Shown: piece after piece, positions 62,982-64,000 of the stretch | How the letters are laid out: each line of letters opens with the position of its first letter | How positions within the stretch are numbered: position 1 is the stretch's first letter | Translations under genes and position numbers: made by a program | Source of the DNA: Nitratireductor sp. ZSWI3 | GTDB lineage: Bacteria; Pseudomonadota; Alphaproteobacteria; Rhizobiales; Rhizobiaceae | Direction of reading: 5' to 3' | NCBI RefSeq assembly: GCF_024655565.1 | Contig: NZ_JANKOF010000012.1 | Coordinates: 1 to 64,000, forward strand | DNA: 64,000 nucleotides | The notes under the pieces: generated by a model | Seen by the model: the letters and a program-made list of their open reading frames with translations, nothing else | What the model was told of the DNA's origin: nothing | Databases searched by the model: none

Positions 62982-63686
62982 TTGTCCGGGAAAAACACGC
63001 GGCGTGATCTGATTTTTGCCGACCGGCATATGTCGGCCGTTCTGATCGAAAACGTGGAGAATTGTGAGGTTGACGGCATTGTCGTCAACCTGTCGCCGGA
63101 AATCATCGAGGTCGAAGGTAAGGTGAACGCTCCGATCTTTCCCTGGCGCTCGACGATCGTGCGGAACAAGCAGGTCATCTCGGCGCGGCGGATCGCCGTT
63201 CTCAAGATCACGGAAATCGAAAATCTCGGCGGCGTGATGTTTCGCGGCTGGCAATGGTTCGGCGAACAGTTCGCAGGCTTTCCCAGAGAGACGCCGCTAT
63301 ATGTTTCGAAGATCGACAGCGTCGGAACGGTGCAAGAAGATCCATTCGCCTTCACCCGCGAGAAGCCGGTCGCCGAGCCTTCACGAAGGCAGGAATTCGA
63401 AATCAGGCTCAAATGCTGGTGGTCGCCATGCGAGACGGACTGCTTCATCCATACGGAGCATCCCTTTCTCGAGGTGCACACGCAGATTCACGGCGAAGGC
63501 CGAATGCAGAAGTTTCGCGAGAACGACGCATCCACCATATACGAGGATGTCGTAATGATGCCGGGCTTTACCCATGAACCGTTCTGCAGGGTTACCGGCG
63601 CCAATGAATGGACCTATCCCTGGCACCGCTACTATACGGTTCGCGAAGGCATCTGGCTGGCGATCGAACTACATCCGCTCGGCTGA
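62982..63686 (+). CDS. Unknown protein, possibly cupin-like
   Basis: 234 residues from TTG at 62982, which has GAGGAG seven bases upstream; the frame is open back to 62916, but that would cross both operators. I do not recognise the family. Visible features: beta-rich, Trp-rich, a KCWWSPCETDCFIHTEHPFLEVHTQIHGEGRM segment with three Cys and several His, and PGFTHEPF, which together suggest a cupin-type metal or sugar-binding barrel in residues ~140-234. Divergent from Gfo/Idh 3 and under the same operators, so it belongs to the pathway. An isomerase or epimerase role is only a guess. Confidence 0.7.
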   Translation: MSGKNTRRDLIFADRHMSAVLIENVENCEVDGIVVNLSPEIIEVEGKVNAPIFPWRSTIVRNKQVISARRIAVLKITEIENLGGVMFRGWQWFGEQFAGFPRETPLYVSKIDSVGTVQEDPFAFTREKPVAEPSRRQEFEIRLKCWWSPCETDCFIHTEHPFLEVHTQIHGEGRMQKFRENDASTIYEDVVMMPGFTHEPFCRVTGANEWTYPWHRYYTVREGIWLAIELHPLG

Positions 63687-63800
63687 CACCTTCGAAAGCT
63701 CCGACCACGTTTCCTTTGGCTCACCCAGGAGAAATGCATATTGCCAGAACCGCCGGATCGAGACGCGCCGGCCATCGGGAAAATTGAATGACGGCAAGTC

Positions 63801-64000
63801 ATGCAGCTTGTTTTCGAAACTTTCCTCGAACGCTTGTCGGAAAGCATTGACGAGGTCGACTTTCGCGAGGCGATGGCCGAAGCGGCTTATGCGCTCGGTT
63901 TGGAAACATTCGCCTATTTGTCCTTGCCCGTCGAAACCGCGGCCAAACCCAAGCTAATCTCGAACTACCCGTCCTGCTGGACATCGTATTACTTGCGCAA
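63801..64000 (+). CDS. LuxR-family autoinducer-binding regulator (3' partial)
   Basis: An ATG at 63801 opens a frame that runs off the window edge, giving 66 residues. LVFETFLERLSESIDEVDFREAMAEAAYALGLETFAYLSLP and LISNYPSCWTSYYLR match the start of the autoinducer-binding domain of TraR/LuxR-type regulators, including the Trp and Tyr that contact acyl-homoserine lactones. The DNA-binding domain is outside. About 115 bases separate it from the cupin-like gene. Confidence 0.75.
   Translation, partial: MQLVFETFLERLSESIDEVDFREAMAEAAYALGLETFAYLSLPVETAAKPKLISNYPSCWTSYYLR

Noticed and set aside
1-64000. tRNA, rRNA, CRISPR arrays or insertion sequences
   Set aside because: Gaps were read on both strands; no cloverleaf, regular spacer repeat, or transposase with terminal repeats was found.

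Overview
The window comes from a GC-rich alphaproteobacterium, most likely Hyphomicrobiales (rhizobial type). The signs are codon use, several ABC sugar transporters, Gfo/Idh and GMC oxidoreductase genes, an Lrp/EamA pair, a MocR regulator and a rhizobial-looking LuxR autoinducer-binding start at the right edge. I see no tRNA, rRNA, CRISPR array or intact insertion sequence.

Left edge (1-1574): the C-terminal end of an RHS polymorphic toxin with a short AT-rich membrane protein overlapping its stop (probable immunity partner), then about 500 bp without a recognisable gene. 1575-12201: a near-complete type II secretion system in two convergent operons. gspD-prepilin peptidase-gspG run rightward; gspL-M-C-K-E-F-H-I-J run leftward with most junctions overlapping by a few bases. 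GspD carries a lipobox, so it may be a self-piloting liposecretin. 12700-22450: ordinary accessory genes, namely a DUF1579-like protein, a SUKH-domain protein, an EamA exporter with a divergent Lrp regulator, an AHSA1 protein, an AraC-type regulator with a DJ-1/GATase domain, a GST, a DUF4304-like protein, a GNAT, and a TetR/membrane protein operon.

22808-33035: a MocR-controlled module. A MocR regulator faces a sugar-type ABC transporter (two permeases, binding protein, ATPase), followed by a class III aminotransferase, an amidase and a divergent GH3 protein. The same bipartite site (ACTGGTTC-N18-TGGWCCTT) lies at the mocR start and again before the aminotransferase, which suggests two MocR operators.

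33234-63686: a large catabolic island that looks like one LacI regulon. A LacI regulator (45089-46138) sits in the middle, and near-identical palindromes of the form TTAKATCGATMTAA lie in the promoter regions of six transcription units: at 36541, 44976, 46198, 52905, 53067, 58638 and 62928 (plus a second copy at 62941). Under these sites are GMC and aldehyde dehydrogenases, a HAD phosphatase, three Gfo/Idh dehydrogenases, a D-serine dehydratase-like PLP enzyme with RidA, HyuA/HyuB with a second GH3 protein, a TPP-dependent lyase, a histidinol-dehydrogenase-family enzyme, an MFS carrier, an XRE regulator, a glucose-type ABC transporter (permeases, ATPase, binding protein), a second GMC enzyme, a DHDPS-fold protein with an altered substrate motif, and an unknown cupin-like protein. 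The combination suggests uptake and stepwise oxidation of an unidentified sugar or amino-sugar-like compound, possibly a glycoside with an amide or lactam part. The substrate cannot be read from sequence. The window ends inside a LuxR-type quorum-sensing regulator.
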